A stretch of DNA of 37,990 bases. It comes from Rossellomorea vietnamensis. GTDB taxonomy: Bacteria; Bacillota; Bacilli; Bacillales; Bacillaceae_B. The stretch covers positions 1 to 37,990 of the forward strand of contig NZ_LIXZ01000025.1 of NCBI RefSeq assembly GCF_001305855.1, given 5' to 3'. Positions 17,385-25,766 of this stretch are shown piece after piece. Positions within the stretch are counted from its first letter, which is position 1, and each line of letters starts with the position of its first letter. The notes beneath the pieces were generated by a model, which did not search any database, was not told where the DNA came from, and saw only the letters and a program-made list of their open reading frames with translations. A program made the position numbers and the translations under genes.

Positions 17385-18936
17385 CTATTCGTCCCCCTGT
17401 GTAACTTAATTTATTCAGCTCATTTTTAACGAACTTCCTTTCTAAATGAACATATTTAGCAACAGTGTCATCAGATATATGCCTTGTTAAGCTTTTAATA
17501 ATTTGCGGTGGACAATGCATAATTAATCTTGTCACAAATATGTGTCTGAACAGGTGTAGACCGCCTCCATAATCCCAGCCGGCAATTAACTGATAAGTGT
17601 TAAATAATAGCCTCAAATCTTGGAGAAACATCCTGGGATCAGCGCAAAAAATGTATTTTTTTTCATTTGACCTTTTATACTCAATCAACAAGGCATACAC
17701 TTTCGAAGGTATCGGCAAAATAGCATCCATTCCTTTAGTATCCGTTATAGAGATTGATTTTGTACTGAAGTTTATATCCTCCCAACTAAGTCTTGCAACC
17801 TCACATCCGCGAAATCCCATGAGTATCATTAAAGAAAGGGCCAGTTTATCCCCTACCGGGTCAGATGAATAACATCCAATAGTATTTATAAGATCTTGTA
17901 TCTCTTTATCTGATGGAAGTCGCCTGTAGAAGTATTCGTCTGTTTCAATATTTGTTAGCTTTGTCGTAACCTCTTTGACTATTTTCTTTTTACGAAATAA
18001 TAACTGAAAAAAGCCACGTACATACTGTAAATTTCTTTTAGCCGTAATTTCCGCTAAAACCTCTTCTTTAACTTGTTGAATGAGGTAAGATCTATAATCA
18101 TCAAGGTCTTCACTTGTTACCATATTGAAAATAAAAGTGTTAACGGATTGACCTTGAAACTTAACCAGCGTATTTATTGCCCAATTTACAAAGAGTTGTA
18201 CTGAATTGTAATAATTATTAATAAAACTCTCTGGTTTAATGTTTCTTTCTTTCTTCAAGACACGTTCAACAACTCGAACTAGAGGATGATTAAATTTGAT
18301 CTTCTCTATTTTTTCCACATAATCATTAAGACGTATCTTCGTGAATGGCTTTAAGCTATTAAGGAAGCTTTGATAATATTTTAATTCTGTGGAACTTAAA
18401 ACCTTAACAACGTTAGTTAGGTATTCAGTATTTAAAAAATCACTTCGCTCCAATTCACCTGATTTCTTCTTAGTTAATTCCTCCATTTTAGTTAACACCT
18501 TTTCAAACATAGCCATATTGAGGTTATACACTCTAGTTGAAGAACCAAATTTAGTCCTCATGAATTTCTTTACAAATCGTGAATCTAAAAGGTCCTTAGC
18601 TATATTGGCATAAAGCCACTCGTTTACATTTCTCGACTCTAAAGAATTTTGTTTTACGTTTAAATTCAGGTCATACATTTTTTCAATCATGTCATCCATC
18701 CAACTTTCAATGAGATGTGAGTTTTTCCCATTCACATAATTTCCAAATGATGACATTTTTATTCTTTTTTCGGAGAACCCTTTCCGAGAAATATCATTCT
18801 CATACCAACCTTTCCTACCCTTTCCAAAAAGGCTCATGTCTTTTTCGGTAAACAAATTCTCTATACCACCTGACTCGTCAGCTTTATCAAAGTTAAAATC
18901 AAATAAAGACAGCTGTACTGTATCCTGGTTTTGCAT
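17374..18936 (-). CDS. Tyrosine recombinase, first and largest gene of the trio
   Basis: The 520-residue protein has about 230 residues of helical, Lys-rich N-terminal sequence, then a core-binding domain and a C-terminal catalytic domain: MGFRGCEVARL (first Arg), HLFRHIFVTRL (HxxR), LTRHISDDTVAKYVH (second His and Tyr). All catalytic residues are present. It is larger than most integrases and comparable in plan to TnpB of Tn554-type transposons. The start ATG has an AGGAG site, and a 75-base leader separates it from the upstream hairpin. Confidence 0.88.
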   Translation of the reverse strand: MQNQDTVQLSLFDFNFDKADESGGIENLFTEKDMSLFGKGRKGWYENDISRKGFSEKRIKMSSFGNYVNGKNSHLIESWMDDMIEKMYDLNLNVKQNSLESRNVNEWLYANIAKDLLDSRFVKKFMRTKFGSSTRVYNLNMAMFEKVLTKMEELTKKKSGELERSDFLNTEYLTNVVKVLSSTELKYYQSFLNSLKPFTKIRLNDYVEKIEKIKFNHPLVRVVERVLKKERNIKPESFINNYYNSVQLFVNWAINTLVKFQGQSVNTFIFNMVTSEDLDDYRSYLIQQVKEEVLAEITAKRNLQYVRGFFQLLFRKKKIVKEVTTKLTNIETDEYFYRRLPSDKEIQDLINTIGCYSSDPVGDKLALSLMILMGFRGCEVARLSWEDINFSTKSISITDTKGMDAILPIPSKVYALLIEYKRSNEKKYIFCADPRMFLQDLRLLFNTYQLIAGWDYGGGLHLFRHIFVTRLIMHCPPQIIKSLTRHISDDTVAKYVHLERKFVKNELNKLSYTGGRIDDF

Positions 18937-19007
18937 ATCTTGTTTCTCCTCTCTTTTTGACTTCTTTAATTAATGACTAATCTTCTTCACCACTTTATAT
19001 TGAGCAA

Positions 19008-19080
19008 CAAAAAAAGCACCGTCCTATATCTGTGAGAAAACACACGTATTGCGTGTTTCTACAGATATAGAGACGGTGCT
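19008..19080 (-). terminator. Long hairpin with U-tract upstream of the recombinase trio
   Basis: AGCACCGTC (19015-19023) and TATATCTGT (19025-19033) pair perfectly with ACAGATATA (19061-19069) and GACGGTGCT (19072-19080), and a further helix closes the tip. On the minus strand it is followed by seven T residues, so it acts as a terminator for transcription arriving from the right. It lies just upstream of the first recombinase gene and may insulate the operon, serve as an attenuator in its leader, or be part of the element end. Confidence 0.7.
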
Positions 19081-19332
19081 TCCGCTCTAGATCTATTTGA
19101 AAAGAAAAAAATTATTCTATTATCACTCCAACAATAAACTGAAGTGCTTATGACTAAACTTTATAATAATTTCTTTTGGGTAGCAACTATAAGTAACATT
19201 TTTGTGTAAAAGAATTTTAGTTTCGCGTTAGAGCTCTATACATTTTAGTTTTAATCCATTTTGGAATAAGTTCAGCGAGTATAAATCCTCTCCAGAGCCA
19301 ATTAGTGTTCAAAAAATATCGCAATTTTATTC
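19081..19332. other. Intergenic stretch, no gene seen
   Basis: AT-rich sequence between the trio's hairpin and the excisionase promoter. No reading frame of interest, tRNA or repeat was found. Confidence 0.4.
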
Positions 19333-19362
19333 TTGACAATTCAATATATCTCACTTTAAGAT
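19333..19362 (+). promoter_or_regulatory. Promoter of the excisionase-integrase unit
   Basis: TTGACA (19333-19338) and TAAGAT (19357-19362) are separated by 18 bases. The -35 is perfect and the -10 has two mismatches. It would produce a transcript with a leader of about 175 bases. Confidence 0.5.
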
Positions 19363-19397
19363 GTTTAACATAATCAAATTTCATAAATCATTTGGGT

Positions 19398-19518
19398 AAA
19401 CCCCACAGATTGGATCAGGAAGGACCTGCCAATCCAAGTATAAGATTATATGTTTTCAACTTATGATCTTACTACCTTGGGTGCAGTCTATCTTTCTTTC
19501 CGTTTCTGTGGGGTTTTT
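19398..19518 (+). promoter_or_regulatory. Structured leader RNA/attenuator before the excisionase gene
   Basis: AAACCCCACAGA (19398-19409) pairs over 12 bases with TCTGTGGGGTTT (19505-19516), and the second strand runs into TTTTT. Inside this closing helix are a hairpin (TTGG..CAGG/CCTG CCAA, 19410-19432, loop AAGGA) and a second possible helix (TAAGAT/ATCTTA, 19441-19471). The closed form looks like a terminator, so read-through to xis-int would require opening it. No known riboswitch class was recognised. Confidence 0.5.
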
Positions 19519-19546
19519 CTGTTTGATTTTACAGGAGGCAACATTT

Positions 19547-19774
19547 ATGGAAAAAAACACTCAACACAAAACTTGGGATTCATTACCCGATACTCTGACA
19601 GCAAAACAAATTTCTGAATTTCTAGGAATCTCTAGAAGAAGGATTTATGAGCTATTTCAAGTGCATGTTGATCATGGGGGAATCCCCAACTATGAAATTG
19701 GTGCTTCAAAAAGAGTGGAAAAAGATGATTTAATGCAGTGGATTAAACGACTGAAGGATAAGAAACGAGCATAA
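19547..19774 (+). CDS. Excisionase-like helix-turn-helix protein
   Basis: The 75-residue protein contains a MerR/excisionase-type winged helix: LTAKQISEFLGISRRRIYELF forms the helix-turn-helix, followed by a wing and the conserved end KRVEKDDLMQWI. Such proteins bend DNA at the arms of attachment sites and tip integrases towards excision. I chose ATG 19547 because AGGAGG lies about 9 bases upstream; the longer open frame before it runs back into the structured leader. It precedes integrase 1 by 107 bases in the order typical of Tn916-like and other integrative elements. A transcription regulator is the alternative. Confidence 0.8.
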   Translation: MEKNTQHKTWDSLPDTLTAKQISEFLGISRRRIYELFQVHVDHGGIPNYEIGASKRVEKDDLMQWIKRLKDKKRA

Positions 19775-19881
19775 CGACTGATGGAAGCAAGTATATTGGA
19801 AAGGCTCAAGTAAACTTTATGTGGAGCCTTCTCCTACCTTTCTACATTTAACTAAACTTGGAAGTGAGGTAACAAATAAGT

Positions 19882-21117
19882 ATGAAAGGTCATTATAAAA
19901 GAAGAAATTGCAAGTGCGACCCTAAAAAGAAATGCTTTTGCGGTGGTAAAACCTGGACGTTTTGGGTAGACATTGGACCGGACCCTAAAAGTGGGGAAAG
20001 AAGACAGGAAAGTAGAGGTGGATTTAAAACAAAGAAAGATGCAGAAGATGCTGTATCTGCGATAATCAATAATGTGAAACAAGGTACTTTTATTAAGGAA
20101 TCCGATATCTTGTTTAAGGATTTTGCTACTCAATGGCTGCCTATGTATATTGACCGAACATGTCCTAAACCTGGAACAATTCGCCTTCGAAAATATGGCA
20201 TAAATAAATTACTCCCCTACCTTGCTCACATTAAGCTTAAAAACGTTTCAGAGGAAATGTTCCAAGATGCTCTAGATGATCTAAAAGCTAAAAATTTGTC
20301 CAAAAGTACACTGGAGGGCATCTTAGCAACAGGTAAAATGATATTTGATATGGCCGTCCATAAAAAACTCATAAGAGAAGATCCAGCAAAAAAAGCCTAT
20401 ATTAAAAAGGATCCTAAAATAATTAAAGAAACAGATGAGGAAGATCATAAGAATTTGGATGAGGACCTACCAAATTACTTTGAAAAAGAAGAACTCAAAA
20501 GCTTTTTGGATGCAGCAAAGAAAAATGGACTGTTTATGGATGATCTCATTTTCACTCTATTAGCCTACACTGGTATGCGGGTAGGTGAATTAGTAGTACT
20601 TAAATGGAAAGATATTGATTTTAATAAGCGAACTGTCCGCATTAACAAATCCTACTATAACGAAAATAACAATATCGCTAAATACGAATTAGTACTACCT
20701 AAGACAGAGAAATCCAAACGTAAAATTATGGTATCAAGTCTTGTGATTGAAATGCTAAAAAAGCATAAAGAAGAACAAGAGAGAATCATTGTTAGATTAG
20801 GGGATTCTTACAATAATAAGGGATTTATTTTTACAAATGTAAAAATCCATCATGGCCTCCCTATCTTAACAAAGTTAGTGGAAAATAGGATGAAAAGATT
20901 ACTTAGATTAGCTAATTTAAATACGAAGCTTTCTCCTCATAGCCTACGTCATACCCACACTTCACTACTTGCGGCAGCTGGAGTAGAACTAGAAGACATA
21001 AAAGATCGCTTAGGTCATTTTGATGATGAAATAACCAGGAAGATATATCTTCATATTACAGACCCTGTGAAGAGAGAAGCATCTGATAAATTTGATAACT
21101 TCATGGAAAGCGCTTAG
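19882..21117 (+). CDS. int: Tyrosine integrase 1
   Basis: The 411-residue site-specific recombinase has an N-terminal arm-binding domain (1-65) carrying two Cys-x-Cys pairs, a SAM-like core-binding domain (about 70-175), and a catalytic domain with TGMRVGEL (first Arg), HSLRHTHT (HxxR), LGHFDDEITRKIYLH (second His and nucleophile Tyr). All catalytic residues are present. It inserts and excises the element together with the small HTH protein upstream. It is a clear paralogue of integrase 2 over its whole length. A strong terminator follows within 12 bases. The attachment site would be expected in the 146 bases after its stop; I could not define it. Confidence 0.93.
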   Translation: MKGHYKRRNCKCDPKKKCFCGGKTWTFWVDIGPDPKSGERRQESRGGFKTKKDAEDAVSAIINNVKQGTFIKESDILFKDFATQWLPMYIDRTCPKPGTIRLRKYGINKLLPYLAHIKLKNVSEEMFQDALDDLKAKNLSKSTLEGILATGKMIFDMAVHKKLIREDPAKKAYIKKDPKIIKETDEEDHKNLDEDLPNYFEKEELKSFLDAAKKNGLFMDDLIFTLLAYTGMRVGELVVLKWKDIDFNKRTVRINKSYYNENNNIAKYELVLPKTEKSKRKIMVSSLVIEMLKKHKEEQERIIVRLGDSYNNKGFIFTNVKIHHGLPILTKLVENRMKRLLRLANLNTKLSPHSLRHTHTSLLAAAGVELEDIKDRLGHFDDEITRKIYLHITDPVKREASDKFDNFMESA

Positions 21118-21128
21118 TAATTAATTAT

Positions 21129-21161
21129 AGTGAAAGCAAAATTAATCATTTTGCTTTCACT
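21129..21161. terminator. Bidirectional terminator after integrase 1
   Basis: AGTGAAAGCAAAA and TTTTGCTTTCACT form a perfect 13-base-pair stem around TTAATCA. It lies between integrase 1 and the convergent AAA+ gene. Confidence 0.8.
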
Positions 21162-21263
21162 TATATAAGATTGTTGAAATACCCAACTTCTATACTATCT
21201 TCACAAGCGAAGTAATAATAGCTTCTGTATCCTTCATAAAATGTTCCTTTCTTGAATGTTGAT

Positions 21264-22388
21264 TTATTGCTCTATGAAAACAAGTTCACCATCTTGAGGA
21301 ACATCTTCTTTAGTAATTAACATCAACGATTCTTTGGTAATATGGCCTGTCAATTTGGAAAGCCGCTTCGACTGATTCACCGTTATATCATCAAACAAAT
21401 TCCGAACAAGACGACCATTTGAAAAGTGATCGTCTTGTTCATTTAATATCGTTTGCAACAATTCACGAACTTTTTTAATAGCTTGGTCTTCGGCAACATA
21501 GTCATTTTGAATACATGTGTAACTGAATATTTGAACGAGCTCATCGAGTGAATAATCATTAAATGAAATAAAAGTATTGAATCTTGACTTTAATCCTGGG
21601 TTGGATTCAAAGAACTGGTCCATCAAATCTGTATATCCAGCTACGATTACTACGAGGTCATTTCTATAATCTTCTAGGGCTTTTGTTAGCTCAGTAAGAC
21701 TTTCTCTCCCATAACTATCACTATGATCATTCTCAGTTAGACTATACGCTTCATCAATAAATAGAACTCCACCTTTAGCACGATTAATTAACCTTTTTAC
21801 CTTGATTGCTGTTTGTCCTTGGTACTCAGCAATTAAATCAGTCCTACTTGCTTCAACAAATTGTCCTCTACTTAATAACCCTATAGCTTTATACATCCTC
21901 CCAACAATTCGAGCCACTGTCGTTTTCGCTGTGCCGGGATTACCCAGGAATGCCATATGCATCGTTTTATTTGACTTCTTCAAGCCATTTTTCACTCGTA
22001 ATTGTTGGATTTGATTAAAGTCGATCAAGTCACGGACTTGTTGCTTTACATCTTCCAGACCAACCAGTTCGTCTAGTTGGTTAAGTAGTGCATCTAGCGA
22101 CACATTTGAAGACTCTTTTAAGTCTTGGATAAGACCATCAACCTTTGATGCTCCAAGATATTTATATAATGTTTCAATAACTTTTTCTTGCTTTTGCTCC
22201 ATACTGGCTAAAGTTTGGTTCTTCGTTAGGATACCTAGTTTTTTAATGAACTCTAAAGCAGCTTTATCTATTTGCTCGTCCGTTATTTCTTGTACTAATT
22301 TCCCCAATTCAGATGCTTGTCCTAAAGCAACATCTAACTGCTTCGCTTCTTTCATCAGCTGACGTTTGTAATGCTCAGAAATCATCAT
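21264..22388 (-). CDS. SpoVK/CbbX-type AAA+ ATPase
   Basis: The 374-residue cytoplasmic ATPase has about 100 helical N-terminal residues and one AAA+ module: DELVGLEDVKQQV entry, Walker A GNPGTAKT (149-156), Walker B VLFIDEA (208-214), and an arginine-finger region NPGLKSRF. It resembles the SpoVK/CbbX group, which remodel protein partners. I chose ATG 22388, which overlaps the previous stop as ATGA; the longer frame starts inside the upstream gene. As last gene of a coupled three-gene operon it probably acts on the coiled-coil or HNH-like membrane protein. That partnership is inference. Confidence 0.85.
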   Translation of the reverse strand: MMISEHYKRQLMKEAKQLDVALGQASELGKLVQEITDEQIDKAALEFIKKLGILTKNQTLASMEQKQEKVIETLYKYLGASKVDGLIQDLKESSNVSLDALLNQLDELVGLEDVKQQVRDLIDFNQIQQLRVKNGLKKSNKTMHMAFLGNPGTAKTTVARIVGRMYKAIGLLSRGQFVEASRTDLIAEYQGQTAIKVKRLINRAKGGVLFIDEAYSLTENDHSDSYGRESLTELTKALEDYRNDLVVIVAGYTDLMDQFFESNPGLKSRFNTFISFNDYSLDELVQIFSYTCIQNDYVAEDQAIKKVRELLQTILNEQDDHFSNGRLVRNLFDDITVNQSKRLSKLTGHITKESLMLITKEDVPQDGELVFIEQ

Positions 22389-23686
22389 AGCACCCCGCTT
22401 AGTATTAAAAGCACTAAAGCACATGTTATCGCAATACTAGCAAATGAAAAAACTTTAGTGGTTTTCAACCCTTTTGATAAGTTTATTGTCAACTGATTAA
22501 GCGCTGTAATTTCATCTTTTGCCTTTAACAATTCAGATTCAAAATACGAAGACATTTTTTCTGCTTTTTGCTCAATTCCAATGTTGAGTTCCTTTATAGC
22601 ATTTTCAAGATCTGTCTTGTTTTTACTGACTTTGTTAGTTGCTAAATCGAGTTTTGCATTAATCTCTAAATGGTTTCGAACGATTTCTTCAGATAGAGTC
22701 TGGATATCGTCCTGAAATAATTGTTGTAAATCACCGAATTTCTTTCCCTGTTTAGCAACTTCTTTATTTAGAAATTCGATATCTGTCTTGTTTTTACTGA
22801 CTCCGTTAGTTGTTAAATCTAGTTTTGCATCAATCTCTGAATGGTTTCGAACGATTTCTTCAGATAGAGTCTGGATATCGTCCTGAAATAATTGTTGTAA
22901 ATCACCGAATTTCTCTCCCTGTCTAGCAACTTCTTTATTTAGAGTTTCGATTTTAGATATATTATTATTTTGATGTGATACCAGTTGATTTACTGTTTGA
23001 AATTGCTTAAGTTGATTTTCTTTTAGTTGATTCAGGTGATCTTGAAAACCTGACTGCAAGGATAATAATGATTTTGTTTCAACAGTCAAATCATCTACTA
23101 TCTGCTCTTGTGCTTCAATCTTTGCTTCGATTGCAGTAACATTCTCTTGCATGGTTGAATAGATATCAAAGATTGCATCCACATCTGTTAAGTGTTCTAT
23201 TCTCTCAATCTTTTCTTTAAAATTCTGCAGTACCTGAATTACCTTTTTCTGTTGATTGATCATTTGTTTGATATCGTTCTGATTAACCTCAACGCCTTCT
23301 ATTCCCTTTAATGCTTTTGCATTAGCTTCTTCAGCTGCTTTCAATGAGACTAAGATTCCCTGGATATACTCTTTATCTAATGCAGAAAACGTATCGTAGA
23401 TAGTATTAAACTCTTGAATAGTTCTAACCAGAACTTTGTTCTGCTCAATCATTTTATCTTGAATACTTTCAGTAAGCCTGTTTAAGTCACTACCCGTCAC
23501 ATCATAATTAAACCACCCAAATAAGCCTCCCGTAACTGGTACACTAGGTAATTCTGCTTCTTTAGGCAGTTTCTGACTGAATGCTTTTAACTCATTTTTC
23601 TTTCTATTGAAACCCTCACCTCTGGTAGACACCATGATTGTCTGGTCATTAGTTGAGGATTCCTCTTTCATTATTACCTTTGTCAT
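22385..23686 (-). CDS. Tail-anchored coiled-coil membrane protein
   Basis: The 433-residue protein is almost entirely helical with long coiled-coil stretches (about 70-405) and one C-terminal membrane segment (about 411-431), so most of it would face the cytoplasm. Residues 45-70 include a Gly/Trp-rich patch (TGGLFGWFNYDVTG). A 57-residue coiled-coil unit containing FGDLQQLFQDD is present twice in tandem at near identity. The gene starts 12 bases after the HNH-like gene and overlaps the ATPase gene by four bases. It could be a membrane scaffold or sensor linking the ATPase to the effector. No family was recognised. Confidence 0.8.
   Translation of the reverse strand: MTKVIMKEESSTNDQTIMVSTRGEGFNRKKNELKAFSQKLPKEAELPSVPVTGGLFGWFNYDVTGSDLNRLTESIQDKMIEQNKVLVRTIQEFNTIYDTFSALDKEYIQGILVSLKAAEEANAKALKGIEGVEVNQNDIKQMINQQKKVIQVLQNFKEKIERIEHLTDVDAIFDIYSTMQENVTAIEAKIEAQEQIVDDLTVETKSLLSLQSGFQDHLNQLKENQLKQFQTVNQLVSHQNNNISKIETLNKEVARQGEKFGDLQQLFQDDIQTLSEEIVRNHSEIDAKLDLTTNGVSKNKTDIEFLNKEVAKQGKKFGDLQQLFQDDIQTLSEEIVRNHLEINAKLDLATNKVSKNKTDLENAIKELNIGIEQKAEKMSSYFESELLKAKDEITALNQLTINLSKGLKTTKVFSFASIAITCALVLLILSGVL
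22611..22952. repeat. 171-base tandem duplication inside the coiled-coil gene
   Basis: Two adjacent units of 171 bases (22611-22781 and 22782-22952) differ at few positions by eye. The unit is a multiple of three and encodes 57 residues, so the frame is kept. The high identity suggests recent expansion of the coiled coil. Confidence 0.85.
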
Positions 23687-23698
23687 TTTTCATCACCT

Positions 23699-25357
23699 TT
23701 AAAGTAAGCCTTCTAAATCTTTTTGCATTTGAAGTAATTCACTCTGATTTTTAGTAATATTTTTATTGTTTTTAGAACCACTAGCATGATTATCATCAAA
23801 TATCTTATTAAGAGATTGTTGCATTTTGTCCTTCGCCAAGGCATGATTCTCTGAGATTTTGCTCATAGCATTTTCTTTCAATGCTACTACACGATTTTCA
23901 GCTACGGTAAGTTGTACTTGTTGAAGATTCATAATCCCATTTTTCTTACCGATAATTTGTTGGTTCTTTTCTTCTTTTATCTTTTTGGCGATAAACTTAT
24001 CGATAAGATTTAGCACGATGGCACCAACTAAGCCAGATACTAAACTTGATAAAAATAAGCCAATCATATTAGCAAGAGAGCCAATTAGAGGTATCTCAAT
24101 CTGCATTCCAGGAACTGTTAATAAGAATTTTTCAAAAACTTCTCCTAAGAAAATCGCACTGCCTCCAACTAATCCAACAGTTATTATTTTTCCGATCTGT
24201 GCTACCTTTACAGTAAAAGGCTTGCTCTTATTCTTCTTATCTCGAAGGTAATTGACTGCATCCCTAACAGAAGATATCCCTTGCTTAATTAAACTTGCCA
24301 ACTTCTTAAAAAGACTTACAATTGGTCCCAATATTTCAGATACAATTGTACCAATTAATGTTGATGCTCCCTTCTGAACAAAACTAATAATTTTGGTAAA
24401 GAACGATTTCATCGAATCACGCATTTCAGATAAGAATCCATTAAACGACTTAGATTTCGCCTTTAAAAAACGGATTAGGCCGTTCATGATCTCTTTCAAC
24501 AACGTAAAGAGTGCTGAGATAGCCATTGTCTTCAAGGCATCTTTTCCGGCTTTTTTTCCAACTTCTTTTGCTGCATTAATTCGAATATCCTTATTAATTG
24601 CCTTTCTGGCTTCTTTATCCGCTTGCATCATAAGATCATCATCAGCAGCAAGCTTATTATTCAAATATCTGTCGTTTTTTTCCTTTATCAAACGTTTATC
24701 GACATCTGACATATTGGATTTATCAACCTTTTTATTAGCCTTTTCGTTTTCCTCAATAAGTAATTTTTCCCTAGCCTCACGGGTTTTTACATATTCTTTA
24801 TTACTCTTTTCCTTTTTACTTTTGTTTAAATTCTCATTTGTCGGTTTTAGATTTTCTTCTTTATTAGCAAGTCCAGATACATCTAAATTAGCTTGCTTTC
24901 TTCTTTGATTTTCAAATAATTCTTTCCTACTTACTACATGGTCTAAATTAGCCTTTTCATTTGGCCTTAAGTCTCTCCCTGTGTATTCATCCTTTAGTAT
25001 TCCAGCTTTTTGTTGCTCCTTCATTGCCTTATTAGCATCTTTGTATTGTTTGTCTATCATAACCGAGTCAGCAATATCCTTGTACTGCTCAGGATGTTCT
25101 CTACCATATTTTTGGATCAACGTTTCATTTGTCATATCGAGTCCAATTTGATTCCCAAACTGTTTCCAAACTTCACCCAAGACTACTTTTCCTAAAGAAT
25201 CAGGATTAGAAATGGTTGCTCTATCTCTTTCCACTAGCTCTAAATCAGAAAAGCTTTCTTCCAACTGTTTTGATAAGACACCTTCTACAACTTCAAAATC
25301 AAATTCAGTTTCAATATTATAAATTTCCATACTTTGATTTGCATTCTTATTAGCCAT
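23699..25357 (-). CDS. Membrane protein with HNH-endonuclease-like segment
   Basis: The 552-residue protein starts at ATG 25357 with AAAGGA rather far upstream (about 12 bases). Residues 124-182 follow the HNH plan: EYTGRDL, then LDHVVSRKE with His140, then ENLKPTNENLNKSKK with Asn176 and Asn178. The zinc cysteines found in many HNH proteins are absent, and the third catalytic position is Asn or Lys rather than His. A Lys/Glu-rich region (180-265) leads to amphipathic and hydrophobic helices at about 270-295, 390-412 and 425-456. A DNA-cutting effector held at the membrane is plausible but unproven; a membrane-disrupting effector is the alternative. It is the first gene of the coupled module. 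Confidence 0.75.
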   Translation of the reverse strand: MANKNANQSMEIYNIETEFDFEVVEGVLSKQLEESFSDLELVERDRATISNPDSLGKVVLGEVWKQFGNQIGLDMTNETLIQKYGREHPEQYKDIADSVMIDKQYKDANKAMKEQQKAGILKDEYTGRDLRPNEKANLDHVVSRKELFENQRRKQANLDVSGLANKEENLKPTNENLNKSKKEKSNKEYVKTREAREKLLIEENEKANKKVDKSNMSDVDKRLIKEKNDRYLNNKLAADDDLMMQADKEARKAINKDIRINAAKEVGKKAGKDALKTMAISALFTLLKEIMNGLIRFLKAKSKSFNGFLSEMRDSMKSFFTKIISFVQKGASTLIGTIVSEILGPIVSLFKKLASLIKQGISSVRDAVNYLRDKKNKSKPFTVKVAQIGKIITVGLVGGSAIFLGEVFEKFLLTVPGMQIEIPLIGSLANMIGLFLSSLVSGLVGAIVLNLIDKFIAKKIKEEKNQQIIGKKNGIMNLQQVQLTVAENRVVALKENAMSKISENHALAKDKMQQSLNKIFDDNHASGSKNNKNITKNQSELLQMQKDLEGLL

Positions 25358-25766
25358 AAGATCAATCAGTCCTTTTAAATAAGTTCAATGAGAATTTTGG
25401 TAACAATACTCTTTCTTGGGTGTTAATCCTATACTTTAAACTAAGAAAATAAAATATTTTACTGTAGTTTGCTTGTTAAAAATACCTGCTCTTTAGTTCA
25501 AGTGAAAAACTCACAATGTCTGAAATATTAATATTAAAATCATAACAGAAGATATCGGATTGTTGTTCATATTTACTACATTTATGGAAAAAAATGTTGA
25601 TGAATATGTCGTCAACTAGGCATAAACTCTCTCCCTTATTAGTCATTTCCTCCAATTTTAAGTCTCTCCTTATCAATGTATCGAATAAAGAAAATGAATT
25701 TCTGGGATTACAGTTGGTAATAATGTATTTTTAGCAATAAAATAATTTCAGAAAGTGAGGATGCCT
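25358..25766. other. Intergenic stretch between the three-gene module and integrase 2
   Basis: The stretch is AT-rich. On the minus strand a 66-codon frame (25476-25676) opens with TTG; an ATG ten codons in has GGAGG only two bases before it. It has no recognisable domain and I do not call it a gene. Promoters for both flanking units must lie here but no clear consensus pair was found. Confidence 0.4.

Larger units (their letters stand above)
15062..19080 (-). mobile_element. Recombinase-in-trio (RIT-like) element
   Basis: Three consecutive, same-strand, different tyrosine recombinase genes overlap or abut (11-base overlap, then 6-base gap). This is the defining build of RIT elements and is related to the tnpA/tnpB arrangement of Tn554-type transposons. 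Each end has a strong hairpin. Exact element termini and any target duplication were not identified; the limits given are those of the two hairpins. Confidence 0.65.

Noticed and set aside
19398..19518. T-box riboswitch
   Set aside because: A GGGTG segment is present in the leader, but the conserved T-box sequence and the antiterminator are absent.
21162..21263. Possible second copy of the attachment core after integrase 1
   Set aside because: A stretch near 21161-21180 is loosely similar to 27037-27052 (TATAT and TTGA in common), but the match is too short and gapped to claim.
25476..25676. 66-codon minus-strand frame upstream of integrase 2
   Set aside because: GGAGG lies only two bases before its internal ATG and the sequence has no recognisable pattern; kept only as a note in the intergenic entry.
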